Shown here: one piece after another, positions 45,009 to 53,719 of the stretch | Position numbering within the stretch: the stretch's first letter is position 1 | How the letters are laid out: the number at the start of each line of letters is the position of its first letter | Source: Myroides sp. 1354 | Lineage (GTDB): Bacteria > Bacteroidota > Bacteroidia > Flavobacteriales > Flavobacteriaceae | NCBI RefSeq assembly: GCF_030324495.1 | Contig: NZ_JACAGN010000004.1 | Coordinates: 124,001-188,000 of the forward strand | Direction of reading: 5' to 3' | DNA length: 64,000 nucleotides | Notes under the pieces: model-generated | Database searches by the model: none | What the model was told of the DNA's origin: nothing | What the model saw: only the letters and a program-made list of their open reading frames with translations | Made by a program: the position numbers and the translations under genes

Positions 45009-46157
45009 TTAATTTGTTTTGTTTTTTTGTCCAACATTTTGTTTCGCTCTCAAGTAATGGCGTAAATTAGAAAAACCTACTTGTTGAACAAAATCCTCTA
45101 GGAGAGTATCTTCATTTATTTTTAGCAATTCTTCAACCTCTTTAATCCTCCAATAATTGATGTATTGACTGACGTTCGTATGAAAAGTGACATTGATGAA
45201 TTTGGAAATATAAGTACGGTTCACCCCAAAATGTTTAACCAAATCCTCCAATTTAAAATCTTTATTTAAATAGGGCTTTTCAGTTGAAAAATAAGTAACA
45301 ATATCGTGTTGAGTTAACAGACTATTTGGTTCCGCATCCTGTTGTAAATAGGCTGTGGTTGTCGCTACATGCTCAACGAGTCCTTTGTTGTCAACCGAAA
45401 CAATTTGTCCCGAAGGAAGCATAATATTGGTTTTGTATTCAGCTCTTATCCTATCCATGATATTTTGTTGCAGCATATTGAATATTACAATAATATGTTG
45501 GGTGGCAATAAGCACCACAATACTAATATCCACGAGCAAAATTCTTTGATTATTAAAGATAAAAAGAACAGAAAATAAAGTGCGCAAGACCAATAAGATA
45601 AAAATCCAGTTTAGTTGATTTTTGCCAAATTCCGGTTTATTCTTTTCTCTATTTTGTTTATATAGTCTGATCCAACATAAACCCGTATAATACACCATAT
45701 TCAATGAGGTGTAGATATAGAGGTATTGGTAAAAGAAATCATGCAAATTAAGTGCTTGATGCCCTTCAAAAGTGAACAAGAGATAAACCAAAATGGAGGA
45801 CATGATAAAAATAGCGATTGCTATCTTATAATGAAACGAATTGAACTTGTCTTTTGTTGGAATGATATAGCAAATAAAGTGATAGAATACCACTTGTGTT
45901 AAGTGAATCAATAAAAAGAAAAAAGGAATCAATAAAAACTTTCCTTCATAATGTTCCACAGAAATATTCATCATCAGCCATAGGAGCGTCATTAAAATGA
46001 AATAACTTCCTAGGGTTTGTCTAATTTTATTTTCAGTTACGGAAAGACTTTTATGAAATACGACCATAAAAATAATTCCGCAAGTCATGGATGAAATTAG
46101 CGGAATTGAGATCAAGATATATTTAAAAAGATCCATGGCTGTTATATGATTAATCAT
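45009..46157 (-). CDS. membrane-tethered AraC-type HTH regulator, paralogue
   Basis: A 382-residue protein with about seven hydrophobic helices and a C-terminal HTH (about 290-355: PYLNKDFKLEDLVKHFGVNR, TYISKFINVTFHTNVSQYIN) that aligns well with the protein at 43866. An alternative ATG at 46136 would remove seven residues (MINHITA) without touching the first helix. Close linkage suggests the pair senses one signal, perhaps as a heterodimer; this is inference. Confidence 0.78.
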   Translation of the reverse strand: MINHITAMDLFKYILISIPLISSMTCGIIFMVVFHKSLSVTENKIRQTLGSYFILMTLLWLMMNISVEHYEGKFLLIPFFFLLIHLTQVVFYHFICYIIPTKDKFNSFHYKIAIAIFIMSSILVYLLFTFEGHQALNLHDFFYQYLYIYTSLNMVYYTGLCWIRLYKQNREKNKPEFGKNQLNWIFILLVLRTLFSVLFIFNNQRILLVDISIVVLIATQHIIVIFNMLQQNIMDRIRAEYKTNIMLPSGQIVSVDNKGLVEHVATTTAYLQQDAEPNSLLTQHDIVTYFSTEKPYLNKDFKLEDLVKHFGVNRTYISKFINVTFHTNVSQYINYWRIKEVEELLKINEDTLLEDFVQQVGFSNLRHYLRAKQNVGQKNKTN

Positions 46158-46411
46158 TAGAATTACTTCGAATTTAGCGATTTATTATTTGATAACAAAA
46201 AATAGATTATATTATATTTTAACCACCCTAAATACAAATAAAAACACAAAACAAAACATTTAATGTTATATTTTTAAGTTAAATACATATTTAAAAATAG
46301 TTAATACACAGTTTTTACAACTATACAATTTGTATTGCATATTGCATTTTTGCGAGTTTCACTTTTACCTATTCGCAGATTGAACAGGTAAATACCTAAT
46401 TTTAGAATTCT

Positions 46412-47044
46412 TTATTCCTCAGAATAAATTCCCTTACAAATAAAAAGTTCTAGAATATCACAGTTATTTACATGAGTAATTTTACCTCCACCTAAATCTA
46501 ATTCGAGTATGGTAGAAGCGGGATTCATACCCTGCAGTTTAGCATATAAGAAACCTCGATTTTTTACAATGATGATATACGTTTTTCCAGAGATCAGTTC
46601 CTCAGGAGTAATTTTCTTACAAAATGTGAAGAAAAGCCTACTACTCAAGTCACTTTCACTTTCTGTTGCAACTTGAATAATCAAATCAAAATCTATTTCA
46701 CCTGGAAAATGAGCCAAGGGCAATACTGTTGTATTATTTGTGGCCAAATCAAAATAGTAATCCCAATAATGATGTAAATAAAGCATGGGAATCTGCACAT
46801 ATTTCTGCGTTAAATCATTTTTTGCATAGTTATCAAAAAACAACTCATTTAAATCTATATTATATCGCTTACACAACTCAACAATGCGATGATAAGGAAT
46901 AGAATCCCTTACCTTCCAAGAAGACATCGTATTGGGTTTTACACCAATAAGATTAGCTAATTCATATCCGTTTTTTAAACCTAATAGAAAACGAAGTTTT
47001 TTTAATAAATCCGTTGACGAGGTTAATCTGACTTCTTCATTCAT
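46412..47044 (-). CDS. CI-like HTH transcriptional repressor
   Basis: A 210-residue protein. The N-terminal helix-turn-helix is of the phage CI type (LLKKLRFLLGLKNGYELANL, IGVKPNTMSSWKVRDSIPYH) and the C-terminal half resembles an S24-like domain in length and beta content, but I cannot place a Ser-Lys protease dyad. No other phage genes surround it, so it is probably a host regulator derived from such repressors. Its start is preceded by a TTTACCTTT half-site that occurs as a full palindrome at 52194. Confidence 0.75.
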   Translation of the reverse strand: MNEEVRLTSSTDLLKKLRFLLGLKNGYELANLIGVKPNTMSSWKVRDSIPYHRIVELCKRYNIDLNELFFDNYAKNDLTQKYVQIPMLYLHHYWDYYFDLATNNTTVLPLAHFPGEIDFDLIIQVATESESDLSSRLFFTFCKKITPEELISGKTYIIIVKNRGFLYAKLQGMNPASTILELDLGGGKITHVNNCDILELFICKGIYSEE

Positions 47045-47675
47045 AATTTTTTACCTTTAGTATTCATTAAAATTCAACCGTTCTATATAGATCCTATACT
47101 TAGCGTACTTGAATAGAAAACGATTAGACGATATGAGATTAAATGAATTTTATACAGCAAATAAATTGATGATTTGTCAGGGTAAATCAACAATCTGTAA
47201 AAAAGTAAAGACTAGATGGTGTGAGATGATTTTTGGATCGTAAAAAAAATAAAAATTGATCTATTTTAGGTTGTACGATTTTTTTAAAACACTATCAATC
47301 AATCGTTTGCTTTTTACTATTATACAAAATAGTAGTTCAGTAGTTCCTCTACTAGCCCTGTTAAAAAGCATAAAATTCACAGTTTTTATTTTCAATTATA
47401 CGTCAGATGAATATTCTTTATACGATATCAATAAATAGTTTCATCTTGAGATTTTATCTCTTTGATGCGATTATGTAGTTCCTTTTTGTTCTTTTATTAC
47501 AAAGTAGGGCACTACATTTAGTCCTTCAGTAGCGCTATGTTCCTACCTATTCCCCTAGATATCGGGAATGTGTACAAGAAAGTATTGTCGTTTTTACTTT
47601 AATTATTTACCATTTCAATGGATGAGTTAGTTGTGTTTTGTGAATTTTGTCTTGAACAGAGAAAAAAAATAAGAC
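47045..47675. other. 631-bp intergenic region
   Basis: AT-rich region between the divergent CI-like repressor and the S74 surface protein. A 60-codon ORF at 47256 has no protein-like pattern and is not accepted. A small hairpin (attccc/gggaat near 47550-47571) is the only structure seen. Confidence 0.45.
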
Positions 47676-49808
47676 ATGAAACAGTTAAAATATCTATTGT
47701 CTTTGGCAATAAGTTTAAGTCAATGTATGATGATGTATGGACAAATTGGGATTAATACACCAGATCCTCATGCATCTGCTGCTTTAGAAATTGCTTCAAC
47801 CAATCAAGGTTTTTTACCACCACGCGTTGCTCTTCAAGGCAAGAATGACAAAAGTACAATCGAACAGCCTGCCATAGGTTTACTGATTTATAATACAGTA
47901 GAAGCAGGGACATTAGATAATCGTCTTACTCCTGGATACTACTATTGGGATGGAACTTTTTGGAAAAGTTTTGGTTCTACTAGTGCTTCCTGGGATATTA
48001 AAGGAAATGACGATATCAATGACAAGATACATTTTATGGGAACCAAGATAGATATGGACGTACTCTTTAAAAGAAATCGCATTCTATCAGGACGATTGTC
48101 CAAAGAGAATACATCCTTTGGCCTGAGTTCATTAGAAAATCTGCAAACTTCAGGACAGTACAATACCGCTATAGGAGTCAATAGCTTAAGAAAATTAGAA
48201 ATTGGTACAATGAATACAGCACTAGGTTATGGGGCTTTAGAATACAATAATTACTATTCTAATATAGGCATTGGCGTCTTTGCTTTACAAAATACAATGA
48301 AGGCATTCGGAAATGTTGGAATTGGCAATTTTACGATGCGTCATAATTCAGAAGGAACGGGCAATAGTAGCTTAGGCAATGCCGCCTTGTCGGATATAAA
48401 GAGCGGTAACTGGAACATCGGAATAGGTCAATATGCGGGAAGCAATCTTGTTTCTGGTAATTTTAATATTGCTATTGGTGCCTCTTCTGATTTCCCTTCT
48501 ATCGATGGAAGTAATCAATTGAATATCGGCAATACGATCTATGGAATTAACGTAAATGCCGGAGCGACCAAACCTGCAAGTATAGGAATCAACACAAAAA
48601 ATCCACATCGTTCGGCAGTATTGGATTTAAGCGCAAAGAACCTGGGATTTCTACCTCCGAGAATCGCTTTAAAAAGCAGTAATGACATAGAAACCATTGC
48701 CAATCCCGCTCAAGGTTTACTCGTCTTTAATACTGCACTTGTTGAAGGTAGTAACCATCCTGTTTATTTGGGGTATTATTACTTTGATGGATCACGATGG
48801 GTTAAATTATCCACTACAGCAGAAAATGCTTGGAGCACAAAAGGAAATGCGAATACAGATGCTAGTCAAAACTTCATCGGCACAACCGATAATCAGGATT
48901 TGATTTTTAAACGTTTTGGTGTTCAAGCTGGATTATTGAGTGACATAGGCACTTTTAATACGTCTTTTGGTGTAAGGTCTTATACAGGGACACCAAAAGG
49001 AAGCTATAGTGGAAGATGGAATACTGCTATAGGTTATAATAGTTTAAATAATGATGATCATGTTGTTGTTGGTCATGATAATACAGCAGTAGGAGCTAAT
49101 ACCCTAAGTCTTAATACGAATGGATTTTCCAATACTGCCCTTGGTTCGAGTGTATTAAAATACAATACTAAAGGAAATAGCAATACAGGAATAGGTATGG
49201 AAGCTTTAGCTGGAAATACATGGGGAAATTACAATGTTGCCATAGGAAGAAGTACACTACTTGGAAATACCTATGGAAGCTATAACACAGGAATTGGAAA
49301 CATGGCCTTACATTTAAATAAAAATGGTTCATTTAATACAGCCATCGGATATGGTGCAAGTGTAGATGCTCTTGATCTTAGCAATACCACTACGGTGGGG
49401 AACGGAGCTAAAGTGTATAGCTCAAATCGAGTTAGATTCGGAAATGAAAATGTCGTTTTGATTTATGGGCAAGTACCTTTTTCTTCTATCCATGATCAAC
49501 GCATACTCGAGAATAGTGCACCTTTATCTGTTGGGTTGGATTTAATAAATAAATTAAAACCCACAGCCTATACCCGCAAAGGAGATGGTGCTCAAAAAAC
49601 AGAGTGGGGGATTATCGCTCAGGAGTTGCAACAAACATTAAATGAACTGAATATAACGGATACAGGAATTATTCAATCCGATAATACGCAAGAACAAATT
49701 TTACTCTTGAGATATACTGATTTAATGGCTCCAATGATTAAAGCCATTCAGGAGCTCGCTCAAGAAAATAAAAATCTAAAAAACAGGATTGAACGCTTAG
49801 AAAACTAA
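47676..49808 (+). CDS. surface protein with repeats and C-terminal S74 (endosialidase chaperone-like) domain
   Basis: A 710-residue exported protein with a signal peptide ending near MYGQ (residue 23). It has two GIxT/PPR modules (INTPDPHASAALEIAST with GFLPPRVAL; INTKNPHRSAVLDLSAK with GFLPPRIAL), each followed by runs of N-T-A-I/L-G repeats typical of trimeric beta-helix surface proteins. The C-terminus is an S74-like chaperone domain (LDLINKLKPTAYTRKGDGAQ, WGIIAQELQQTL) and a coiled coil. The usual S-D-x-R-x-K cleavage motif reads H-D-Q-R-I-L here, so self-cleavage is unlikely. Probable adhesin or fibre. Confidence 0.82.
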   Translation: MKQLKYLLSLAISLSQCMMMYGQIGINTPDPHASAALEIASTNQGFLPPRVALQGKNDKSTIEQPAIGLLIYNTVEAGTLDNRLTPGYYYWDGTFWKSFGSTSASWDIKGNDDINDKIHFMGTKIDMDVLFKRNRILSGRLSKENTSFGLSSLENLQTSGQYNTAIGVNSLRKLEIGTMNTALGYGALEYNNYYSNIGIGVFALQNTMKAFGNVGIGNFTMRHNSEGTGNSSLGNAALSDIKSGNWNIGIGQYAGSNLVSGNFNIAIGASSDFPSIDGSNQLNIGNTIYGINVNAGATKPASIGINTKNPHRSAVLDLSAKNLGFLPPRIALKSSNDIETIANPAQGLLVFNTALVEGSNHPVYLGYYYFDGSRWVKLSTTAENAWSTKGNANTDASQNFIGTTDNQDLIFKRFGVQAGLLSDIGTFNTSFGVRSYTGTPKGSYSGRWNTAIGYNSLNNDDHVVVGHDNTAVGANTLSLNTNGFSNTALGSSVLKYNTKGNSNTGIGMEALAGNTWGNYNVAIGRSTLLGNTYGSYNTGIGNMALHLNKNGSFNTAIGYGASVDALDLSNTTTVGNGAKVYSSNRVRFGNENVVLIYGQVPFSSIHDQRILENSAPLSVGLDLINKLKPTAYTRKGDGAQKTEWGIIAQELQQTLNELNITDTGIIQSDNTQEQILLLRYTDLMAPMIKAIQELAQENKNLKNRIERLEN

Positions 49809-49835
49809 TTTTTCTTTTTGTTTTACTGTTTTTTG

Positions 49836-49870
49836 AATTAGAGCTCCTTAGGGAGCTCTAATTGTTTGCT
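49836..49870 (+). terminator. intrinsic terminator
   Basis: Perfect 12-bp inverted repeat (49836-49847 and 49852-49863) with a 4-base loop; convergent genes flank it, so it may act on both strands. Confidence 0.75.
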
Positions 49871-49911
49871 GTTTTTTGAAGAAAAAAGAGTAGAATGCTT
49901 TGTACGTAAAA

Positions 49912-50817
49912 TCAATTCACTTTTTCGATAAAAAAGGTTATCATAGGCGTAACTAGACTAGGTTTTCCAGCAGCCCCACTTTGAAATGTATTAATAAATG
50001 CGGTAATTCTATATAATTCAGCTGTTTTATAAAGCGCGATATTCGTAATTAAGAAATCTAAATTGGCTCCTTGTAAAGTATACAGACCAGTACCACCACT
50101 TTTTATAGTCAACCATTCGTCATCATAGAAACTATGTAATGATTTAAAAGTTGTTGTTGTATTTCCTGTTCCGATTCTATCCGACCAAATCGCAGCCCAA
50201 TTGTTATTGGCTATTTTACATTTTAATTGTCCGTTTGTCAATGCACCAACAGAATTGTCAAACCAAACGGTGAGATTTCCAATTTGAAGGGCATCTTCCT
50301 GTAGGTATACTTTGTCGAGAGGAAGTGATATTTTTAAATATTCGGTAATCTTAATTTCAGGAAGTTTTTCCTCTATGGCCAGTATATTTAAATCCCATGT
50401 AGCATTTCCTGTGCTGTTGTTTGCTATGAGAGCAACATATCGCCCAGGGAATAGATTAATGGTCTTTTTCGCCTCTAAAGATCCTCCAAAACGAATCAAT
50501 TCTGATCCTGAGGTTTTGATTTGAAGATCTTTATCCGAACTGAGATTTTTAATGTAATAGATGCGTCCTGGAAAGGTCGCATCCTCATTCTTGACCGTTG
50601 GTAAAATAAAAGTTCCCTTTTCTTCATTGCCCCCAGTATAGGCAATATTATAATCGTCTTGTTTGATTTGATATGTTGAAGTATTAACTTCAACATACTT
50701 ACCTGAAAATGATCCATTCACCGTTAAGGTACTGGTAACATCTGCAGTATTTACACCAATTTGTGCCTGCGTATAAACACTAGTTATACTTAGTGCGAGT
50801 AGTACTAATTTTTTCAT
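49912..50817 (-). CDS. secreted protein with GVNT N-terminal motif, tandem paralogue 1
   Basis: A 301-residue exported protein with a signal peptide ending TQAQ (residue 19) and mature start IGVNTADVTSTLTVNGSFSG. Its first 165 residues align closely with the protein at 51143 (same order DDYNIAYTGGNEEKG, RFGGSLEA, INLFPGRYVALIANN). The C-terminal part differs. The N-terminal motif is shared with the surface proteins at 38018 and 47676. Probably an extracellular structural or adhesive protein; no known family name. Confidence 0.7.
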   Translation of the reverse strand: MKKLVLLALSITSVYTQAQIGVNTADVTSTLTVNGSFSGKYVEVNTSTYQIKQDDYNIAYTGGNEEKGTFILPTVKNEDATFPGRIYYIKNLSSDKDLQIKTSGSELIRFGGSLEAKKTINLFPGRYVALIANNSTGNATWDLNILAIEEKLPEIKITEYLKISLPLDKVYLQEDALQIGNLTVWFDNSVGALTNGQLKCKIANNNWAAIWSDRIGTGNTTTTFKSLHSFYDDEWLTIKSGGTGLYTLQGANLDFLITNIALYKTAELYRITAFINTFQSGAAGKPSLVTPMITFFIEKVN

Positions 50818-51041
50818 TGTTCTTTAATTTCTAAAAACAAAGAAAATAGTAGTCGCAAACAATCTTCCTTTAAAAAATAAAAATATTAAGCACTTTAGCC
50901 TATGATGATTTAGCAAATGTAAAAAACAACAATATTGTATCAATAACAAAAACGCAATTCGCTAAAAACAAGATACTTAATATTTTAAATAGTAAATTGT
51001 ACACATTAAATCTAGAACATTTACTCCTTTAGATTTAAAAA

Positions 51042-51080
51042 AACCTATTTCAAAAGAGCATACCTCTTTAGAAATAGGTT
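51042..51080 (-). terminator. intrinsic terminator
   Basis: Seventeen-base arms with one mismatch (51042-51058 and 51064-51080) and a 5-base loop, downstream of the minus-strand gene at 51143; so the two paralogues are transcribed separately. Confidence 0.75.
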
Positions 51081-51142
51081 ATTATATAAGTAGGGAATGA
51101 AAGCAAAAGAGAGAGAACCCTCTTTTGCTACGATATGATTTT

Positions 51143-52009
51143 TTAATTTATCTTCTCAATAAAATAGGTTATTCTTTCACTATTGGTAAATACAGAAACG
51201 CGATAGATCTCATTGGTGTCATAAGCAATAATTTGAATCACAATTATTTCATAATAAGATCTTACTATATTGCTCGCCCCAATATTAAGAAGATTCCAAT
51301 TTTCCACGTCAGAAGAATGATAGTATTTTCTATCTTCAGAATTTCCAACAATTCCAGATCCCAAGTGTGCTCTATTTGAATAGGTTATTGCACTACTATT
51401 ATTTTTCAGTTTAAACTTTAATACACCCGTATCCCTAGAAAAACTCTCAAATCCCAAGGTTAGATTTCCCATGACAACAGCAGATTCATCTTCAGTATAC
51501 ATTTTATCAAATGGCAAATCCGTCTTCAAGTATTCTAAAACTTTTACCTCAGGTAATTTTTCTTCTACCCCTAAAAGGTTCAAATCCCACTTAGCCTGAC
51601 CAATACTATTATTAGCCACAATAGCGATATAGCGTCCGGGAAGTAAATTAATAGATGGCTGAGCCTCTAAGGATCCACCAAAACGAATCGATTGCCCAGC
51701 TGAAGTTTTGATTTGTAGAGTTTTAGATTCAGTTAAATTCTTGATGTAATAAGCACGTCCAGCAAAAGTTAAATCTGCATCTTTCACTTCAGGTAAGATA
51801 AACAATCCCTTGGTGTCATTTCCTCCAGAATAAGCAATATTATAGTCATCCTCTTGTATTTGATAGGGTGTGGTACCCACTTCCAAATATTTACCTGAAA
51901 TAGAACCATTGACCGTTAATGTACTCGTAGCATCTGGAGTATTTACCCCAATTTGCGCTTGTATGGTGTAACTTATGACACTCAAACAACATACTATGAT
52001 TTTTTTCAT
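51143..52009 (-). CDS. secreted protein with GVNT N-terminal motif, tandem paralogue 2
   Basis: A 288-residue exported protein (signal peptide ending IQAQ) that is a tandem duplicate of the gene at 49912. Shared blocks include IGVNTPDATSTLTVNGSISG, YNIAYSGGNDTKGLFILPEV, RFGGSLEAQPSINLLPGRY and ending in ITYFIEKIN. Sequence after about residue 170 has diverged, which points to recombination or selection on the exposed part. Function unknown. Confidence 0.7.
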   Translation of the reverse strand: MKKIIVCCLSVISYTIQAQIGVNTPDATSTLTVNGSISGKYLEVGTTPYQIQEDDYNIAYSGGNDTKGLFILPEVKDADLTFAGRAYYIKNLTESKTLQIKTSAGQSIRFGGSLEAQPSINLLPGRYIAIVANNSIGQAKWDLNLLGVEEKLPEVKVLEYLKTDLPFDKMYTEDESAVVMGNLTLGFESFSRDTGVLKFKLKNNSSAITYSNRAHLGSGIVGNSEDRKYYHSSDVENWNLLNIGASNIVRSYYEIIVIQIIAYDTNEIYRVSVFTNSERITYFIEKIN

Positions 52010-52193
52010 TGCATAATTAATTTATGAAACAAAGAAAAGAAGAGCACAAAGGAGTTTAAATACAGAAAATAAAAAGATGCAACCAATAAGACAATACTGA
52101 TTTTGCTAAAGTAAAAAATTAATTTATTTGATAAATCACCCCCAAAATGAACATTAGTTTAATCACTATAAACCAATATCTTATAGTGATAAA

Positions 52194-52212
52194 AAAGGTA
52201 AATTTACCTTTG
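52194..52212 (+). promoter_or_regulatory. 18-bp perfect palindrome overlapping a -7 element
   Basis: AAAGGTAAATTTACCTTT (52194-52211) is a perfect palindrome and its right half forms TACCTTTG (52205-52212), a TAnnTTTG match. A repressor bound here would block the promoter of the downstream small ORF and lipoprotein gene. The half-site TTTACCTTT also lies just before the CI-like repressor gene (47050-47058). Confidence 0.5.
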
Positions 52213-52312
52213 GATAATTAATAAAAGGAACTATTAAACAATTTCATCAAAAATTAAGTTGAATTTTTTCTTGCTTTTAATAGCTCTTTTCCCCAGAAGT
52301 GAGTTTCAAATA

Positions 52313-52582
52313 ATGAAAAATAAACGCTTCTTTTTGAAATCAAGTACAATTTCATTAGGTTCAATACAGTATCTACTTTCTACTATTCTCACACCTTTAT
52401 TTTTTTACAAAACTTTGATTTTAAACTATATAAAAATTGAATATGACAATCGTCCGAATTTGAAAAAAAAAGTTTTTGTCAATATGGAAAATCATTTTTA
52501 TTTTTTACATCTGTCTTTTTTTGATTTTATATTCCTTTTGCTTCTTCAAACATTTATTTCATTACTAAATAAAAGAATATGA
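52313..52582 (+). CDS. possible small membrane protein
   Basis: An 89-residue ORF starting MKNKRFFLKSS with two hydrophobic stretches and a strongly aromatic composition. It overlaps the start of the following lipoprotein gene by 4 bp (ATGA), which favours real translation, but T-rich sequence easily gives such ORFs by chance. No family recognised. Confidence 0.25.
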   Translation: MKNKRFFLKSSTISLGSIQYLLSTILTPLFFYKTLILNYIKIEYDNRPNLKKKVFVNMENHFYFLHLSFFDFIFLLLLQTFISLLNKRI

Positions 52583-53034
52583 AGAAGAAAGTAAAAAAAA
52601 CAATCATTTGGAGTGGAGCACTCTGCTTAGCCCTGACATTGGGAAATTGCAGTACAGACGAAAATAGTCACAATCAATTTACCTCAACTCAACAGGAAAT
52701 CAATACCACATCTATTTCCAAGTCCTGGATTCTCACTCATTTTACATTTACAACAACTTGTAATCCCTCTCAAAAAATAAACTACCAATTGTCGTCGATT
52801 CATTTAGAATTAAAACAAAAAAACTATACTGCCATCGATACCTATTCTTTAATTGAAAGACAAGGAATGTGGAAACTAGAAGGGGATATACTAACCTTAT
52901 ACTCAGACAAAGGGTTGAATGAACTAAAAATGAGAATCTTAAACCTCTCTGAAAACGAAATGGAGGCTGTCGTTTTGGATCATCCTGATGTAGTAGGAGT
53001 GGAGTTTATTCAAAAAAGAGAGGGAAAACGATAA
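52579..53034 (+). CDS. lipocalin-like lipoprotein
   Basis: A 151-residue lipoprotein with a lipobox ending TLGNC (Cys24). The mature part shows the short lipocalin-like pattern SISKSWILTHFT ... QGMWKLEGDILTLYSDKG ... LNLSENEMEAVV, as in Bacteroidota lipocalin-like/DUF5004-type proteins. Such proteins are outer-membrane anchored and of unknown ligand. A Crp/Fnr gene follows after 51 bp. Confidence 0.7.
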   Translation: MKKKVKKTIIWSGALCLALTLGNCSTDENSHNQFTSTQQEINTTSISKSWILTHFTFTTTCNPSQKINYQLSSIHLELKQKNYTAIDTYSLIERQGMWKLEGDILTLYSDKGLNELKMRILNLSENEMEAVVLDHPDVVGVEFIQKREGKR

Positions 53035-53085
53035 TTTAGATGGATCTTCATCTGACATCATTTCTATTTTATTTAGATTTGTGTC

Positions 53086-53661
53086 ATGCACCATCTGCTT
53101 ATCCAACTTATTACCCAAAGTGTTGTACTTTCTGATACAGAAAGGAATTGGTGTATGCATTATTTTGAGTGGGTAGATTATCCCAAAAATAGTTTGATTG
53201 AAGAAGAAGGTAAAGTACCAGGCTATCTCTATTTCGTTGTATCGGGTTTTGTTCGTTTGTTTCATTATAACGACAAAGGAGATGAAGTCACTACGCACAT
53301 CAATTGTCCACCTGGATTTATTACCTCTTATACTCATTTTGTCAACCAGAGTAAATCGGATGAAAATCTAATATCTACTACCGATTGTCAACTCTTGCGC
53401 ATAACAAAAGCGAATCTCGATTTTCTTATTCAACAAAGTACTGCATTTAAAGATTTTAGCTTTTGGGTATTTCAGCAATCGTTAGCCTATAATGAAAAAC
53501 GATCAAAGGAGTTGTCCACACTAACAGCAGAACAACGGTATATTAAATTGATGGATGAATACCCTGAAATAGTACAACAGGTTCCCATGCAACATATCGC
53601 CTCTTTCCTCGGTATGAATCCTAAAAGTTTGAGCCGTATACGCAAACAGATCATTAGGTAA
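53086..53661 (+). CDS. Crp/Fnr family transcriptional regulator
   Basis: A 191-residue regulator with an N-terminal cyclic-nucleotide-binding-type barrel (about 20-110) and a C-terminal HTH (PMQHIASFLGMNPKSLSRIRKQ). The layout is the same as in the regulator at 1931 and it likewise precedes an NAD(P)-dependent reductase. A TAGATTTG element (53074-53081) lies only 4 bp before its ATG, so either the transcript is nearly leaderless or the true promoter is elsewhere. Confidence 0.88.
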   Translation: MHHLLIQLITQSVVLSDTERNWCMHYFEWVDYPKNSLIEEEGKVPGYLYFVVSGFVRLFHYNDKGDEVTTHINCPPGFITSYTHFVNQSKSDENLISTTDCQLLRITKANLDFLIQQSTAFKDFSFWVFQQSLAYNEKRSKELSTLTAEQRYIKLMDEYPEIVQQVPMQHIASFLGMNPKSLSRIRKQIIR

Positions 53662-53670
53662 CATTTGTGA
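53658..53670. promoter_or_regulatory. operator candidate after Crp/Fnr gene
   Basis: GTAACATTTGTGA resembles, imperfectly, the palindrome GATAACAAATGTTATC found after the other Crp/Fnr gene (2507). Both lie between a Crp/Fnr gene and a reductase gene. Confidence 0.3.
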
Positions 53671-53719
53671 AGTGAATTCAGCTAAGCAAGTCTGATTTTT
53701 GTCTTCTCATTTAAAATGA

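Noticed and set aside
47256-47438. 60-codon plus-strand ORF
   Set aside because: Composition looks random for AT-rich DNA, with no signal peptide or motif.
46412-49808. Prophage (CI-like repressor plus S74 tail-fibre-like protein)
   Set aside because: No integrase, portal, terminase, capsid or lysis genes nearby; the S74 protein has a signal peptide and GIxT motifs typical of host surface proteins.
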